Assembly (NCBI RefSeq): GCF_029227915.1
Contig: NC_079886.1
Span: forward strand, 25,584,501 to 25,648,500
From: Hydractinia symbiolongicarpus
Lineage: Eukaryota > Cnidaria > Hydrozoa > Anthoathecata > Hydractiniidae
Direction of reading: 5' to 3'
DNA: 64,000 nt
This document shows, piece by piece, positions 49,201 to 63,800 of the stretch. The stretch's first letter is position 1, and each line of letters starts with the position of its first letter. The notes below the pieces were generated by a model. It was not told the DNA's origin and did not search any database. It saw nothing but the letters and a program-made list of their open reading frames with translations. Both the position numbers and the translations under genes were made by a program.

Positions 49201-49538
49201 ATTTAAGAAGAATGTTATTTAATGGAGTCCAATTGTCTCATTCATCACATTTGTCAGGTCACAGTCCAAAATCAGTTCAATTAAGTCCTATAGTAAATCG
49301 TTCCACTGTTAAAAGCGATGCAACCTAGTAATATCAGAAAAATATCGCTAAATACATGTTGTTACGAAAATGTGACCCAACCGTTGTAACTGAAACGGAC
49401 TGATACCGTTAGAAAGTCAATGAAATGTAGTTTTTGAAACTGTCTCAATTTCTTCAGCGTGCGATAACGGCTAGGATTGGTCCCACAGTAAAAGATGACT
49501 TATATATCTAAATATGTAAATAAAGAGCTACCACAGCG
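46190..49538. repeat. Five-monomer higher-order repeat, two copies of about 1863 bp period
   Basis: The segment about 46190-47675 repeats at about 48052-49538. Starts 46317, 46685, 47058 and 47433 correspond to 48179, 48548, 48921 and 49296. Shared unusual lengths (368/369, 373/373, 375/375) include the same 5 bp deletion and the same two-base hairpin-loop insertion. The monomer at 47806 belongs to the interval between copies. Confidence 0.85.
46611..46630. other. 5 bp deletion mark, first copy
   Basis: CTTGGAGTCCAATTGTC has lost GTCCA at 46620/46621, making the monomer at 46317 only 368 bp. The same deletion recurs at 48483/48484 in the corresponding monomer of the next five-monomer copy. 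Confidence 0.85.
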
Positions 49539-52277
49539 CCCAGTGTAATCGCTGAGTTCTAGCAATCATGTCAATTTCAGAATAATGTTATACCTTGGAG
49601 TTCAATTGTCTCAATTATTGCAATTATAAAGTTATAGTCCAAAATCAGTTCAATTATGCGCCACTGCCAATCGTTTCACTGTTAAAAGCGATACAACCTA
49701 GTAATATCAGAAAAATACCGATAAAAACATGTTGGTACGAATATGTGACGGAACCTTTGTAACTGAAACGGACTCATACCGTTGGAATGTCAATGAAATG
49801 TAGTTTTTGGAATTGTCTGTATTTCTTCAGCGTGCGATAACGGCTAGGATTGGTCCCACAGTAAAAATAGACTTATTAATTTAAATTTTTAAATAAAGTG
49901 CTACCACAGCGTCCAGTGTAATCGGTGAATTCTAACAATCATGTCATATTAAAAAGAATTTTATTTCTAGGAGTCCATTTGGGTGATTTATTACATTTAT
50001 AAGTTCAGATTCCAAAATCAGTTCAATTAAGTCACACAGTCAATCGTTTCACTGTTAAAAGCGATACAACCTAGTAATATCAGAAAAATACCGATAAATA
50101 CATGTTGGTACGAATATGTGACGCAACCTTTGTAACTGAAACGGACTCATACCGTTAGAATGTCAATGAAATGTAGTTTTTGGAATTGTCTGTATTTCTT
50201 CAGCGTGCGATAACGGCTAGGATTGGTCCCACAGTAAGAAATGACTTATTAATTTAAATTTTTAAATAAAGCGCTACCACGGCGTCCAGTGTAATCGGTG
50301 AATTCCAACAATCATGTCATATTAAAAAGAATTTTATTTCTAGGAGTCCATTTGGGTCATTTATCACATTTATAAGTTCAGATTCCAAAATCAGTTCAAT
50401 TAAGTCACACAGTCAATCGTTTCACTGTTAAAAGCGATACAACCTAGTAATATCAGAAAAATATCGCTAAACACATGTTGGTACGAATATGTGACGCAAC
50501 CGTTGTAACAGAAACGGACTGATACCGTTAGAAAGTCAATGAAATGTAGTTTTTGAAACTGTCTCAATTTCTTCAGCGTGCGATAACGGCTAGGATTGGT
50601 CCCACAGTAAAAAATGACTTATATATCTAAATATGTAAATAAAGCGCTACCACAGCGCCCAGTGTAATCGCTGAGTTCTAGCAATCATGTCAATTTCAGA
50701 ATAATGTTATACCTTGGAGTTCAATTGTCTCAATTATTGCTATTATAAAGTTATAGTCCAAAATCAGTTCAATTAAGTGCCACTGTCAATCGTTTCACTG
50801 TTAAAAGCGATACAACCTAGTAATATCAGAAAAATACCGATAAATACATGTTGGTACAAATATGTGACGCAACCTTTGTAACTGAAACGGCCTCATACCG
50901 TTAGAATGTCAATGAAATGTAGTTTTCGGAATTGTCTGTATTTCTTTAGCGTGCGATAACGGCTAGGATTTGTCCCACAGTAAAAAATGACTTATTAATT
51001 TAAATTTTTAAATAAAGCGCTACCACAGCGTCCAATGTGATCGGTGAATTCCAACAATCATGTCATATTAAAAAGAATTTTATTTCTAGGAGTCCATTTG
51101 GGTCATTTATTACATTTAAAAGTCTAGATTCCAAAATCAGTTCAATTAAGTCACACAGTCAATCGTTTCACTGTTAAAAGCGATACAACCTAGTAATATC
51201 AGAAAAATATCGCTAAACACATGTTGGTACGAATATGTGACGCAACCGTTGTAACAGAAACGGACTGATACCGTTAGAAAGTCAATGAAATGTAGTTTTT
51301 GAAACTGTCTCAATATCTTCAGCGTGCGATAACGGCTAGGATTGGTCCCACAGTAAAAAATGACTTATATATCTACATTTTTAAATGAAGCGCTACCACA
51401 GCGCCCAGTGTAATCGCTAAGCACCGGCAATCTTGCCAATTTAAGAAGAATGTTATTTCATGGAGTCCAATTGTCTCATTCATCACATTTGTCAGGTCAC
51501 AGTCCAAAATCAGTTCAATTAAGTCCTATAGTAAATCGTTTCACTGTTAAAAGCGATGTAACCTAGTAATATCAAAAAAATATCGCGAAATACATGTTGG
51601 TACGAAAATGTAACCCAACCGTTGTAACTGAAACGGACTGATACCGTTAGAAAGTCAATGAAATGTACTTTTGGAAACTGTCTCAATTTCTTCAGCGTGC
51701 GATAACGGCTAGGATTGGTCCCACAGTAAAAAATGACTTATATATCTAAATATGTAAATAAAGAGCTACCACAGCGCCCAGTGTAATCGCTGAGTTCTAG
51801 CAATCATGTCAATTTCAGATTAATGTTATACCTTGGAGTTCAATTGTCTCAATTATCACATTTGTAAAGTTAAAGTCCAAAATCAGTTCAATTAAGTCCC
51901 ACATTCAATCGTTTCACTGTTAAAAGCGATACAACCTAGTAATATCAGAAAAATACCGATAAATACATGTTGGTACGAATATGTGACGCAACCTTTGTAA
52001 CTGAAACGGACTCATATCGTTAGAATGTCAAGGAAAGCAGTTTTTGGAATTGTCTGTATTTCTTCAACGTGCGATAACGCCTAGGATTGGTCCCACAGTA
52101 AAAAATGACTTATTAATTTAAATTTTAAATAAAGCGCTACCACAGCGTCCAGTGCAATCGGTGAATTCCAACAATCATGTCATATTAAAAAGAATTTTTT
52201 TTCTAGGAGTCCATTTGGGTCATTTATTACATTTATAACTTTAGATTCCAAAATCAGTTCAATTAAGTCACACAGTC
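49539..52277. repeat. Satellite monomers leading into the four-monomer array
   Basis: Monomers at 49669, 50042, 50415, 50788, 51161, 51534 and 51907 alternate two subtypes: ACCGATAAATACATG/CCTTTGTAACTG with TTAATTTAAATTTTTAAAT, and ACACATGTTGG/CAGAAACGG with TATATATCTAAATATGTAAAT. The monomer at 51534 appears to be a fusion of two later subtypes. No gene is seen. Confidence 0.85.
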
Positions 52278-55200
52278 AATCGTTTCACTGTTAAAAGCGA
52301 TACAACCTAGTAATATCAGAAAATTATCGCTAAACACATGTTGGTACGAATATGTGACGCAACCGTTGTAACAGAAACGGACTGATACCGTTAGAAAGTC
52401 AATGAAATGTAGTTTTTGAAACTGTCTCAATATCTTCAGCGTGCGATAACGGCTAGGATTGGTCCCACAGTAAAAAATGACTTATATATCTACATTTTTA
52501 AATGAAGGGCTAACACAGCGCCCAGTGTAATCGCTGCGCACCGGCAATCTTGCCAATTTAAGAAGAATGTTATTTCATGGAGTCCAATTGTCTCAATCAT
52601 CACATTTGTCAGGTCACAGTCCAAAATCAGTTCAATTAAGTCCTATAGTAAATCGTTTCACTGTTAAAAGCGATGTAACCTAGTAATATCAAAAAAATAT
52701 CGCAAAATACATGTTGGTACGAAAATGTAACCCAACCGTTGTAACTGAAACGGACTGATACCGTTAGAAAGTCAATGAAATGCAGTTTTTGAAACTGTCT
52801 CAATTTCTTCGGCGTGCGATAGCGGCTAGGATTGGTCCCACAGTAAAAAATGACTTATATATCTACATTTTTAAATGAAGTGCTCCCACACCGCCCAGTG
52901 TAATCGCTGAGCACCGGAAAAGATGCCAATTTAAGAAGAATGTTATTGCATGGAGTTCAATTGTCTCAATTATCACATTTGTCAGGTCACAGTCCAAAAT
53001 CAGTTCAATTAAGTCCTTTATAAATCGTTTCACTGTTAAAAGCGATGCAACCTAGTAATATCAGAAAAGTATCGCTAAATACATGTTGGTACGAAAATGT
53101 GACCCAATCGTTGTAACTGAAACGGACTGATACCGTTAGAAAGTCAATGAAATGTACTTTTGGAAACTGTCTCAATTTCTTCAGCGTGCGATAACGGCTA
53201 GGATTGGTCCCACAGTAAAAAATGACTTATATATCTAAATATGTAAATAAAGCGCTACCACAGCGCCCAGTGTAATCGCTGAGTTCTAGCAATCATGTCA
53301 ATTTAAGAAGAATGTTATGCATGAAGTTCAATTGTCTCATTTATCACATTTGTAAAGTTAAAGTCCAAAATCAGTTCAATTAGGTCCCACAGTCAATCGT
53401 TTCACTGTTAAAAGCGATACAACCTAGTAATATCAGAAAAATACCGATAAATACATGTTTGTACGAATATGTGACGCAACCTTTGTAACTAAAACGGACT
53501 CATACCGTTAGAATGTCAAGGAAAGTAGTTTTTGGAATTGTCTGTATTTCTTCAGCGTGCGATAACGGCTAGGATTGGTCCCACAGTAAAAAATGACTTA
53601 TTAATTTAAATTTTTAATTTAAGCGCTACCACAGCGTCCAGTGTAATCGGTGAATTCCAACAATCATGAAATATTAAAAAGAATTTTATTTCTAGGAGTC
53701 CATTTGGGTCATTTATTACATTTATAAGTTTAGTTCCAAAATCAGTTCAATTAAGTCACACAGTGAATCGTTTCACTGTTAAAAGCGATGCAACCTAGTA
53801 ATATCAGAAAAATATCGCTAAACACATGTTGGTACGAATATGTGACGCAACCGTTGTAACAGAAACGGACTGATACCGTTAGAAAGTCAATGAATTGTAG
53901 TTTTTGAAACTGTCTCAATATCTTCAGCGTGCGATAACGGCTAGGATTGGTCCCACAGTAAAAAATGACTTATATATCTACATTTTTAAATGAAGCGCTA
54001 CCACAGCGCTCAGTGTAATCGCTGAGCACCGGCAATCTTGCCAATTTAAGAAGAGTGTTATTTCATGGAGTCCAATTGTCTCATTCATCACATTTGTCAG
54101 GTCACAGTCCAAAATCAGTTCAATTAAGTCCTATAGTAAATCGTTTCACTGTTAAAAGCGATGTAACCTAGTAATCTCAAAAAATATCGCGAAATACATG
54201 TTGGTACGAAAATGTAACCCAACCGTTGTAACTGAAACGGACTGATACCGTTAGAAAGTCAATGAAATGCAGTTTTTGAAACTGTCTCAATTTCTTCGGC
54301 GTGCGATAGCGGCTAGGATTGGTCCCACAGTAAAAAATGACTTATATATCTACATTTTTAAATGAAGTGCTACCACAGCGCCCAGTGTAATCGCTGAGCA
54401 CCGGAGAAGATGCCAATTTAAGAAGAATGTTATTGCATGGAGTTCAATTGTCTCAATTATCACATTTGTCAGGTCACAGTCAAAAATCAGTTCAATTAAG
54501 TCCTTTAGTAAATCGTTTCACTGTTAAAAGCGATGTAACCTAGTAATATCAGAAAAGTATCGCTAAATACATGTTGGTACGAAAATGTTACCCAACCGTT
54601 GTAACTGAAACGGACTGATACCGTTAGAAAGCCAATGAAATGTACTTTTGGAAACTGTCTCAATTTCTTCAGCGTGCGATAACGGCTAGGATTGGTCCCA
54701 CAGTAAAAAATGACTTATATATCTTAATATGTAAATAAAGCGCTACCACAGCGCCCAGTGTAATCGCTGAGTTCTAGCAATCATGTCAATTTAAGAAAAA
54801 TGTTATTGCATGGAGTTCAATTGTCTCAATTATCACATTTGTAAAGTTAAAGTCCAAAATCAGTTCAATTAAGTCCCACAGTCAATCGTTTCACTGTTAA
54901 AAGCGATACAACCTAGTAATATCAGAAAAATACCGATAAATACATGTTGGTACGAATATGTGACGCAACCTTTGTAACTGAAACGGACTCATACCGTTAG
55001 AATGTCAATGAAAGTAGTTTTTGGAATTGTCTGTATTTCTTCAGCGTGCGATAACGGTTAGGATTGGTCCCACAGTAAAAAATGACTTATTAATTTAAAT
55101 TTTTAAATAAAGCGCTACCACAACGTTCAGTGTAATCGGTGAATTCCAACAATCATGTCAATTTAAGAAAAATGTTATTGCATGGAGTTCAATTGTCTCA

Positions 55201-58200
55201 ATTATCACATTTGTAAAGTTAAAGTCCAAAATCAGTTCAATTAAGTCCCACAGTCAATCGTTTCACTTTTAAAAGCGATACAACCTAGTAATATCAGAAA
55301 AATACCGATAAATACATGTTGGTACGAATATGTGACGCAACCGTTGTAACAAAAACGGACTGATACCGATAGAAAGTCAATGAAATGTAGTTTTTGAAAC
55401 TGTCTCAATATCTTCAGCGTGCGATAAGTGCTAGGATTGGTCTCACAGTAAAAAATGACTTATATATCTACATTTTTAAATAAAGCGCTACCACAGCGCC
55501 CAGTGTAATCGCTGAGCACCGGCAATCTTGCCAATTTAAGAAGAATGTTATTTCATGGAGTCCAATTGCCTCATTCATCACATTTGTCAGGTCACAGTCC
55601 AAAATCAGTTCAATTAAGTCCTATAGTAAATCGTTTCACTGTTAAAAGCGATGTAACCTAGTAATATCAAAAAAATATTGCGAAATACATGTTGGTACGA
55701 AAATGTAACCCAACCGTTGTAACTGAAACGGACTTATACCGTTAGAAAGTCAATGAAATGCAGTTTTTGAAACTGTCTCAATTTCTTCGGCGTGCGATAG
55801 CGGCTAGGATTGGTCCCACAGTAAAAAATGACTTATATATCTACATTTTTAAATGAAGCGCTACCACAGCGCCCAGTGTAATCGCTAAGCACCGGAAAGG
55901 ATGCCAATTTAAGAAGAATGTTATTTCATAGAGTCCATTTGTCTCATTCATCACATTTGTCAGGTCACAGTCCAAAATCAGTTCAATTAAGTCCTTTAGT
56001 AAATCGTATCACTGTTAAAAGCGATGCAACCTAGTAATATCAGAAAAGTATCGCTAAATACATGTTGGTACGAAAATGTGACCCAACCGTTGTAACTGAA
56101 ACGGACTGATACCGTTAGAAATTCAATGAAATGTAGTTTTGGAAACTGTCTCAATTTCTTCAGCGTGCGATAACGGCTAGGATTGGTCCCACAGTAAAAA
56201 ATGACTTATCTATCTAAATATGTAAATAAAGCGCTACCACAGCGCCCAGTGTAATCTCTGAGTTCTAGCAATCATGTCAATTTAAGAAGAATGTTATTGC
56301 ATGGAGTTCAAATGTCTCAGTTATCACATTTGTAAAGTTAAAGTTCAAAATCAGTTCAATTAAGTCCCACAGTCAATCGTTTCACTGTTAAAAGCGATAC
56401 AACCTAGTAATATCAGAAAATTACCGATAAATACATGTTGGTACGAATATGTCACTCAACCTTTGTAACTGAAACGGACTTATACCGTTAGAATGTCAAT
56501 GAAATGTAGTTTTTGGAATTGTCTGTATTTTTTCAGCGTGCGATAACGGCTAGGATTGGTCCCACAGTAAAAAATGACTTATTAATTTAAATTTTTAAAT
56601 AAAGCGCTACCACAGCGTCCAGTGTAATCGGTGAATTCCAACAATCATGTCATATTAAAAAGAATTTTATTTCTAGGATTTCAATTGTGTCATTTATTAC
56701 ATTTATAAGTTCAGATTCCAAAATCAGTTCAATTAAGTCACACAGTCAATCGTTTCACTGTTAAAAGCGATACAACCTAGTAATATCAGAAAAATACCGA
56801 TAAATACATGTTGGTACGAATATGTGACGCAATTGTTGTAACAAAAACGGACTGATACCGATAGAAAGTCAATGAAATGTAGTTTTTGAAACTGTCTCAA
56901 TATCCTCAGCGTGCGATAACGGCTAGGATTGGTCCCACAGTAAAAAATGACTTATATATCTACATTTATAAATGAAGCGCTACAACAGCGCCCAGTGTAA
57001 TCGCTGAGCACTGGCAATCTTGCCAATTTAAGAAGAATGTTATTTCATGGAGTCCAATTGTCTCATTCATCACATTTGTCAGGTTACAGTCGAAAATCAG
57101 TTCAATTAAGTCCTATAGTAAATCGTTTCACTGTTAAAAGCGAGGTAACCTAGTAATATCAAAAAAATATCGCTAAATACATGTTGGTACGAAAATGTAA
57201 CCCAACCGTTGTAACTGAAACGGACTGATACCGTTAGAAAGTCAATAAAATGCAGTTTTTGAAACTGTCTCAACTTCTTCGGCGTGCGATAGCGGCTAGG
57301 ATTGGTCCCACAGTAAAAAATGACTTATATATATACATTTTTAAATGAAGCGCTACCACAGCGCCCAGTGTAATCGCTGAGCACCGGAAAAGATGCCAAT
57401 TTAAGAAGAATATTATTTCATAGAGTCCAATTGTCTCATTCATCACACTGGTCAGGTCACAGTCCAAAATCAGTTCAATTAAGTCCTTTAGTAAATCGTT
57501 TCACTGTTAAAAGCGATGCAACCTAGTAATATCAGAAAAGTATCGCTAAATACATGTTGGTACGAGAATGTGACCCAACCGTTGTAACTGAAACGGACTG
57601 ATACCGTTAGAAAGTCAATGAAATGTAGTTTTGGAAACTGTCTCAATTTCTTCAGCGTGCGATAACGGCTAGGATTGGTCCCACAGTAAAAAATGACTTA
57701 TATATCTAAATATGTAAATAAAGCGCTACCACAGCGCCCAGTGTAATCGCTGAGTTCTAGCAATCATGTCAATTTAAGAAGAATGTTATTGCATGGAGTT
57801 CAAATGTCTCAGTTATCACATTTGTAAAGTTAAAGTTCAAAATCAGTTCAATTAAGTCCCACAGTCAATCGTTTCACTGTTAAAAGCGATACAACCTAGT
57901 AATATCAGAAAATTACCGATAAATACATGTTGGTACGAATATGTCACTCAACCTTTGTAACTGAAACGGACTTATACCGTTAGAAAGTCAATGAAATGTA
58001 GTTTTTGAACATGTCTCTATTTCTCCAGCGTGCGATAACGGCTAGGATTGGTCCTACAGTAAAAAATGACTTATTTATCTGCATTTTTAAATGAAGCGCT
58101 ACCACAACGCCCAGTGTAATCGCTGAGCACCGAAAAAGATGCCAATTAAAGAAGAATGTTACTTCATAGAGTCCAATTGTCTCATTCATCACATTTGTCA

Positions 58201-58239
58201 GGTCACAGTCCAAAATCAGTTCAATTAAGTCCTATAGTA
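52278..58239. repeat. Four-monomer higher-order repeat, four copies of about 1490 bp
   Basis: Units start at 52278, 53766, 55256 and 56748 (lengths 1488, 1490, 1492 and 1492). Each has the order: P (GTAACAGAAACGG or GTAACAAAAACGG with CAATATC(T/C)TCAGC); Q (AAAATGTAACCCAACCG with GCAGTTTTTG); R (GAAAAGTATCGC with TTTTGGAAACTG and AATATGTAAATAAAG); S (TACCGATAAATACATG, CCTTTGTAACTG, TTAATTTAAATTTTTAAAT). The fourth unit's S monomer (57867) switches to another subtype in its second half. Confidence 0.88.
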
Positions 58240-60850
58240 AATCATTTTACTGTTAAAAGCGATGCAACCTAGTAATAATAGAAAAATATCGCTAAATACA
58301 TGTTGGTACGAAAATGTGACCCAACCGTTGTAACTGAAACGGACTGATACCGTTAGAAAGTCAATGAAATGTAGTTTTTGAACATGTCTCTATTTCTCCA
58401 GCGTGCGATAGCGGCTAGGATTGGTCCCACAGTAAAAAATGACTTATTAATTTAAATTTTTAAATAAAGCGCTACCACAGCGTCCAGTGTAATCGGTGAA
58501 TTCCAACAATCATGTCATATTAAAAAGAATTTTATTTCTAGGAGTTCAATTGTGTCATTTATTACATTTATAAGTTCAGATTCCAAAATCAGTTCAATTA
58601 AGTCACACAATCAATCGTTTCACTGTTAAAAGCGATACAACCTAGTAATATCAGAAAAATATCGCTAAACACATGTTGGTACGAATATGTGACGCAACCG
58701 TTGTAACAAAAACGGACTGATACCGTTAGAAAGTCAATGAAATGTAGTTTTTGAAACTGTCTCAATATCCTCAGCGTGCGATAACGGCTAGGATTGGTCC
58801 CACAATAAAAAATGACTTATATATCTATATTTATAAATGAAATGCTACAACAGCGCCCAGTGTAATCGCTGAGCACCGGCAATCTTGCCAATTTAAGAAG
58901 AATGTTATTTCATGGAGTCCAATTGTCTCATTCATCACATTTGTCAGGTTACAGTCGAAAATCAGTTCAATTAAGTCCTATAGTAAATCGTTTCACTGTT
59001 AAAAGCGATGTAACCTAGTAATATCAGAAAAGTATCGCTAAATACATGTTGGTACGAGAATGTGACCAAACCGTTGTAACTGAAACGGACTGATACCGTT
59101 AGAAAGTCAATGAAATGTAGTTTTGGAAACTGTCTCAATTTCTTCAGCGTGCGATAACGGCTAGGATTGGTCCCACAGTAAAAAATGACTTATATATCTA
59201 AATATGTAAATAAAGCGCTACCACAGCGCCCAGTGTAATCGCTGAGTTCTAGCAATCATGTCAATTTAAGAAGAATGTTATTGCATGGAGTTCAAATGTC
59301 TCAGTTATCACATTTGTAAAGTTAAAGTTCAAAATCAGTTCAATTAAGTCCCACAGTCAATCGTTTCACTGTTAAAAGCGATACAACCTAGTAATATCAG
59401 AAAATTACCGATAAATACATGTTGGTACGAATATGTCACTCAACCTTTGTAACTGAAACGGACTTATACCGTTAGAAAGTCAATGAAATGTAGTTTTTGG
59501 AATTGTCTGTATTTTTTCAGCGTGCGATAACGGCTAGGACTGGTCCTACAGTAAAAAATGACTGATTTATCTGCACTTTTAAATGAAGCGCTATAACAGC
59601 GCTTGGTGTAATCGCTGAGTTCTAGCAATCATGCCAATTTAAAAAGAATGTTATTGCATGGAGTCCAATTGTCTTAATTATCACAATTATAAAGTAAAAG
59701 TCCAAAATCAGTTCATGTAAGTCCCACAGTCAATCGTTTCACTCTTAAAAGCGATGCAACCTAGTAATATCAGAAAAATATCGCTAAATACATGTTGGTA
59801 CTAAAATGTGACACAACCGTTGTAACTGAAACGCACTGATACCGTTAGAAAGTCAATGAAATGTAGTTTTTGAACATGTCTCTATTTCTCCAGCGTGCGA
59901 TAACGGCTAGGATTGGTCCTACAGTAAAAAATGACTTATTTATCAGCATTTTTAAATGAAGCGCTACCACAACGCCCACTGTAATCGCTGAGCACCGAAA
60001 AAGATGCCAATTAAAGAAGAATGTTACTTCATAGAGTCCAATTGTCTCATTCATCACATTTGTCAGGTCACAGTCGAAAATCAGTTCAATTAAGTCCTAT
60101 AGTAAATCATTTTACTGTTAAAAGCGATGCAACCTAGTAATATCAGAAAAATATCGCTAAATACATGTTGGTACGAAAATGTGACCCAACCGTTGTAACT
60201 GAAACGGACTGATACCGTTAGAAAGTCAATGAAATGTAGTTTTTGAAAGTGTTTCAATTTCTTTAGCGTGCGATAACGGCTAGGATTGGTCCCACAGTAA
60301 AAAATGACTTATATATCTAAATATGTAAATAAAGCGCTACCACAGCGCCCAGTGTAATCGCTGAGTTCTAGCAATCATGTCAATTTCAGAATAATGTTAT
60401 ACTTTAGAGTTCAATTGTCTCAATTGTTGCAATTATAAAGTTATAGTCCAAAATCAGTTCAATTAAGTGCCACTGTCAATTGTTTCACTGTTAAAAGCGA
60501 TAAAACCTAGTAATATCAGAAAAATACCGATAAATACATGTTGGTACGAATATGTGACGCAACCTATGTAACTGAAACGGACTCATACCGTTAGAATGTC
60601 AATGAAATGTAGTTTTTGGAATTGTCTGTATTTCTTCAGCGTGCGATAACGGCTAGGATTGGTCCCACAGTAAAAAATGACTTATTAATTTAAATTTTTA
60701 AATAAAGCGCTACCACAGCGTCCAGTGTAATCGGTGAATTTCAACAATCATGTCATATTAAAAAGAATTTTATTTCTAGGAGTTCAATTGTGTCATTTAT
60801 TACATTTATAAGTTCAGATTCCAAAATCAGTTCAATTAAGTCACACAGTC
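58240..60850. repeat. Rearranged monomers between tetramer arrays
   Basis: Monomers at 58240, 58613, 58986, 59359, 59732, 60105 and 60478 are P, S and chimeric forms. The one at 58986 starts as Q (GTAACCTAG) and continues as R (GAAAAGTATCGC), so an internal exchange removed one monomer equivalent. Monomers with CAATTAAAGAAGAATGTTACTTCATAG (57867 and 59732) recur 1865 bp apart. Confidence 0.83.
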
Positions 60851-63800
60851 AATCGTTTCACTGTTAAAAGCGATACAACCTAGTAATATCAGAAAAATAT
60901 CGCTAAACACATGTTGGTACGAATATGTGACGCAACCGTTGTAACAGAAACGGACTGATACCGTTAGAAAGTCAATGAAATGTAGTTTTTGAAACTGTCT
61001 CAATATCCTCAGCGTGCGATAACGGCTAGGATTGGTCCCACAGTAAAAAATGACTTATATATCTACATTTATAAATGAAGCGCTACAACAGCGCCCAGTG
61101 TAATCGCTGAGCACCGGCAATCTTGCCAATTTAAGAAGAATGTTATTTCATGGAGTCCAATTGTCTCATTCATCACATTTGTCAGGTTACAGTCGAAAAT
61201 CAGTTCAATTAAGTCCTATAGTAAATCGTTTCACTGTTAAAAGCGATGTAACCTAGTAATATCAAAAAAATATCGCTAAATACATGTTGGTACGAAAATG
61301 TAACCCAACCGTTGTAACTGAAACGGACTGATACCGTTAGAAAGTAAATAAAATGCAGTTTTTGAAACTGTCTCAACTTCTTCGGCGTGCGATAGCGGCT
61401 AGGATTGGTCCAACAGTAAAAAATGACTTATATATATACATTTTTAAATGAAGCGCTACCATAGCGCCCAGTGTAATCGCTGAGCACCGGAGAAGATGCC
61501 AATTTAAGAAGAATGTTATTTCATAGAGTCCAATTGTCTCATTCATCACACTGGTCAGGTCACAGTCCAAAATCAGTTCAATTAAGTCCTTTAGTAAATC
61601 GTTTCACTGTTAAAAGCGATGCAACCTAGTATTATCAGAAAAGTGTCGCTAAATACATGTTGGTACGAGAATGTGACCCAACCGTTGTAACTGAAACGGA
61701 CTGATACCGTTAGAAAGTCAATGAAATGTAGTTTTGGAAACTGTCTCAATTTCTTCAGCGTGTGATAACGGCTAGGATTGGTCCCACAGTAAAAAATGAC
61801 TTATATATCTAAGTATGTAAATAAAGCGCTACCACAGCGCCCAGTGTAATCGCTGAGTTCTAGCAATCATGTCAATTTAAGAAGAATGTTATTGCATGGA
61901 GTTCAATTGTCTCAATTATCACATTTATAAAGTTAAAGTCCAAAATCAGTTCAATTAAGTCACCAAGTCAATCGTTTCACTGTTAAAAGCGATACAACCT
62001 AGTAATATCAGAAAAATACCGATTAATACATGTTGGTACGAATATGTCACTCAACCTTTGTAACTGAAACGGACTCATACCGTTAAAAAGTTAATGAAAT
62101 GTAGTTTTTGAAACTGTCTCTATTTCTTCAGCGTGCGATAACGGCTAGGATTGGTCCCACAGTAAAAAATGACTTATTAATTTAAATTTTTAAATAAAGC
62201 GCTACCACAGCGTCCAGTGTAATCGGTGAATTCCAACAATCATGCCAATTTAAGAAGAATGTTATTGCATGGAGTCCAATTGTCTCAATTATCACATTTA
62301 TAAAGTTAAAGTCCTAAATCAGTTCAAGTAAGTCCCACAGTCAATCGTTTCACTCTTAAAAGCGATGCAACCTAGTAATATCAGAAAAATATCGCTAAAT
62401 ACATGTTGGTACAAAAATGTGACAAAACAGTTGTAACTGAAACAGACTGATACCGTTAGAAAGTCAATGATATGTAGTTTTTAAAACTGTCTCTATTTCT
62501 TCAGCGTGCGATAACGGCTAGGATTGGTCCTACAGTAAAAAATGACTTATTTATCTGCACTTTTAAATGAAACGCTATAACAGCGCCCAGTGTAATCGCT
62601 GAGTTCTAGCAACAATGCCAATTTAAGAAGAATGTTATTGGATGGAGTCCAATTGTCTCAATTATCACAATTATAAAGTAAAAGTCCAAAATCAGTTCAA
62701 TTAAGTCCCACAGTCAATCGTTTCACTGTTAAAAGCGATACAACCTAGTAATATCAGAAAAATATCGCAAAACACATGTTGGTACGAATATGTGACGCAA
62801 CCGTTGTAACAGAAACGGACTGATACCGTTAGAAAGTCAATGAAATGTAGTTTTTGAAACTGTCTAAATATCTCCAGCGTGCGATAACGGCTAGGATTGG
62901 TCCCACAGTAAAAAATGACTTATATATCTACATTTTTAAATGAAGCGCTACCACAGCGCCCAGTGTAATCGCTGAGCACCGGCAAACTTGCTAATTTAAG
63001 AATAATGTTATTTCATGGAGTCCAATTGTCTCATTCATCACATTTGTCAGGTCACAGTCAAAAATCAGTTCAATTAAGTCCTATAGTAAATCGTTTCACT
63101 GTTAAAAGCGATGTAACATAGTAATATCAAAAAAATATCGCTAAATACATGTTGCTACGAAAATGTAAACCAACCGTTGTAACTGAAACGGACTGATACC
63201 GTTAGAAAGTCAATGAAATGCAGTTTTTGAAACTGTCTTAACTTCTTCGGCGTGCGATAGCGGCTAGGATTGGTCCCACAGTAAAAAATGACTTATATAT
63301 CTACATTTTTAAATGAAGCGCTACCACAGCGCCCAGTGTAATCGCTGAGCACCGGAAAAGATGCCAATTTAAGAAGAATGTTATTTCATAGAGTCCAATT
63401 GTCTCATTTATCACACTTGTCAGGTCACAGTCCAAAATCAGTTCAATTAAGTCCTTTAGTAAATCGTTTCACTGTTAAAAGCGATGCAACCTAGTAATAT
63501 CAGAAAAGTATCGCTAAATACATGTTGGTACGAGAATGTGACCCAACCGTTGTAACTGAAACGGACTGATACCGTTAGAAAGTCAATGAAATGTAGTTTT
63601 GGAAACTGTCTCAATTTCTTCAGCGTGCGATAACGGCTAGGATTGGTCCCACAGTAAAAAATGACTTATATATCTAAATATGTAAATAAAGCGCTACCAC
63701 AGCGCCCAGTGTAATCGCTGAGTTCTAGCAATCATGTCAATTTAAGAAGAATGTTATTGCATGGAGTTCAATTGTCTCAATTATCACATTTATAAAGTTA